From NCBI GenBank assembly GCA_023247875.1, contig JAHFFQ010000005.1:1-17097 (forward strand): a stretch of DNA of 17,097 nucleotides, read 5' to 3'; not shown here. Position 1 is the stretch's first letter. Source of the DNA: Candidatus Omnitrophota bacterium (GTDB lineage Bacteria > Omnitrophota > Gorgyraeia > Gygaellales > Profunditerraquicolaceae). Below are more notes on the stretch, generated by a model. That model was not told the DNA's origin, made no database searches, and saw only the letters and a program-made list of their open reading frames with translations.

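Noticed and set aside
1..17097. Several adjacent genes in an operon instead of one gene
   Set aside because: No in-frame stop exists anywhere in the 5,699 codons, and the frame never changes between domains.

Overview
The whole window lies inside one enormous protein-coding gene on the minus strand. I read the minus-strand frame whose codons end on coordinates 17097, 17094 ... 3 from end to end: 5,699 consecutive codons with no TAA, TAG or TGA, and no start or stop that must belong to the gene. Its N-terminus lies beyond base 17097 and its C-terminus beyond base 1. The visible part alone is about 5,700 residues (roughly 0.64 MDa). There are no intergenic gaps, RNA genes, CRISPR arrays, insertion sequences, promoters or terminators that I can support, and every plus-strand reading frame is a shadow of this gene.

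Organism: nothing here is a taxonomic marker. Giant genes of this kind, with cell-wall-active and transmembrane domains in one polypeptide, are known above all from Omnitrophota (former OP3), small presumed predatory or host-dependent bacteria. I infer that or a similar lineage with moderate confidence.

Layout in protein order (descending coordinates): (1) 17079-15421, a module called A here, containing a helical domain with an EFFxxFY motif, an alpha/beta domain and a domain with a DxDxDG motif; (2) 15300-15001, a disordered-looking Lys/Ala/Ser/Pro-rich linker; (3) 14880-14401, a complete M23 (LytM) zinc peptidase domain with all its metal and catalytic histidines; (4) 14400-13165, an unassigned mixed region; (5) 13164-12061 and 10680-10201, a second diverged copy of the module (B), split by (6) 12000-10981, a helical-hairpin domain resembling the (alpha/alpha)-toroid of six-hairpin glycosidases; (7) 10200-6961, a strand-rich region of about 1,080 residues with degenerate 'WLT' repeats; (8) 6936-6850, one transmembrane helix; (9) 6840-5344, a helical soluble domain; (10) 5343-4384, a multi-span membrane block; (11) 4380-2287, a soluble core of about 700 residues; (12) 2286-1264, a second multi-span membrane block; (13) 1260-742, a small soluble region; (14) 741-676, a further hydrophobic helix; (15) 630-1, tandem repeats of 88 residues, two copies of which share a 65-bp identical patch.

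How the parts may work together (inference): the N-terminal half looks exported and able to cut peptidoglycan and handle glycans. The C-terminal half is a polytopic membrane machine whose order (soluble domain, membrane block, about 700-residue core, membrane block) recalls polysaccharide synthases, in particular the eukaryotic GT48 1,3-beta-glucan/callose synthases, with a few weak motif resemblances in the same order. A single chain joining a wall-cutting domain, a possible glycan-processing domain and a possible glycan synthase or transporter would be an unusual cell-surface system.
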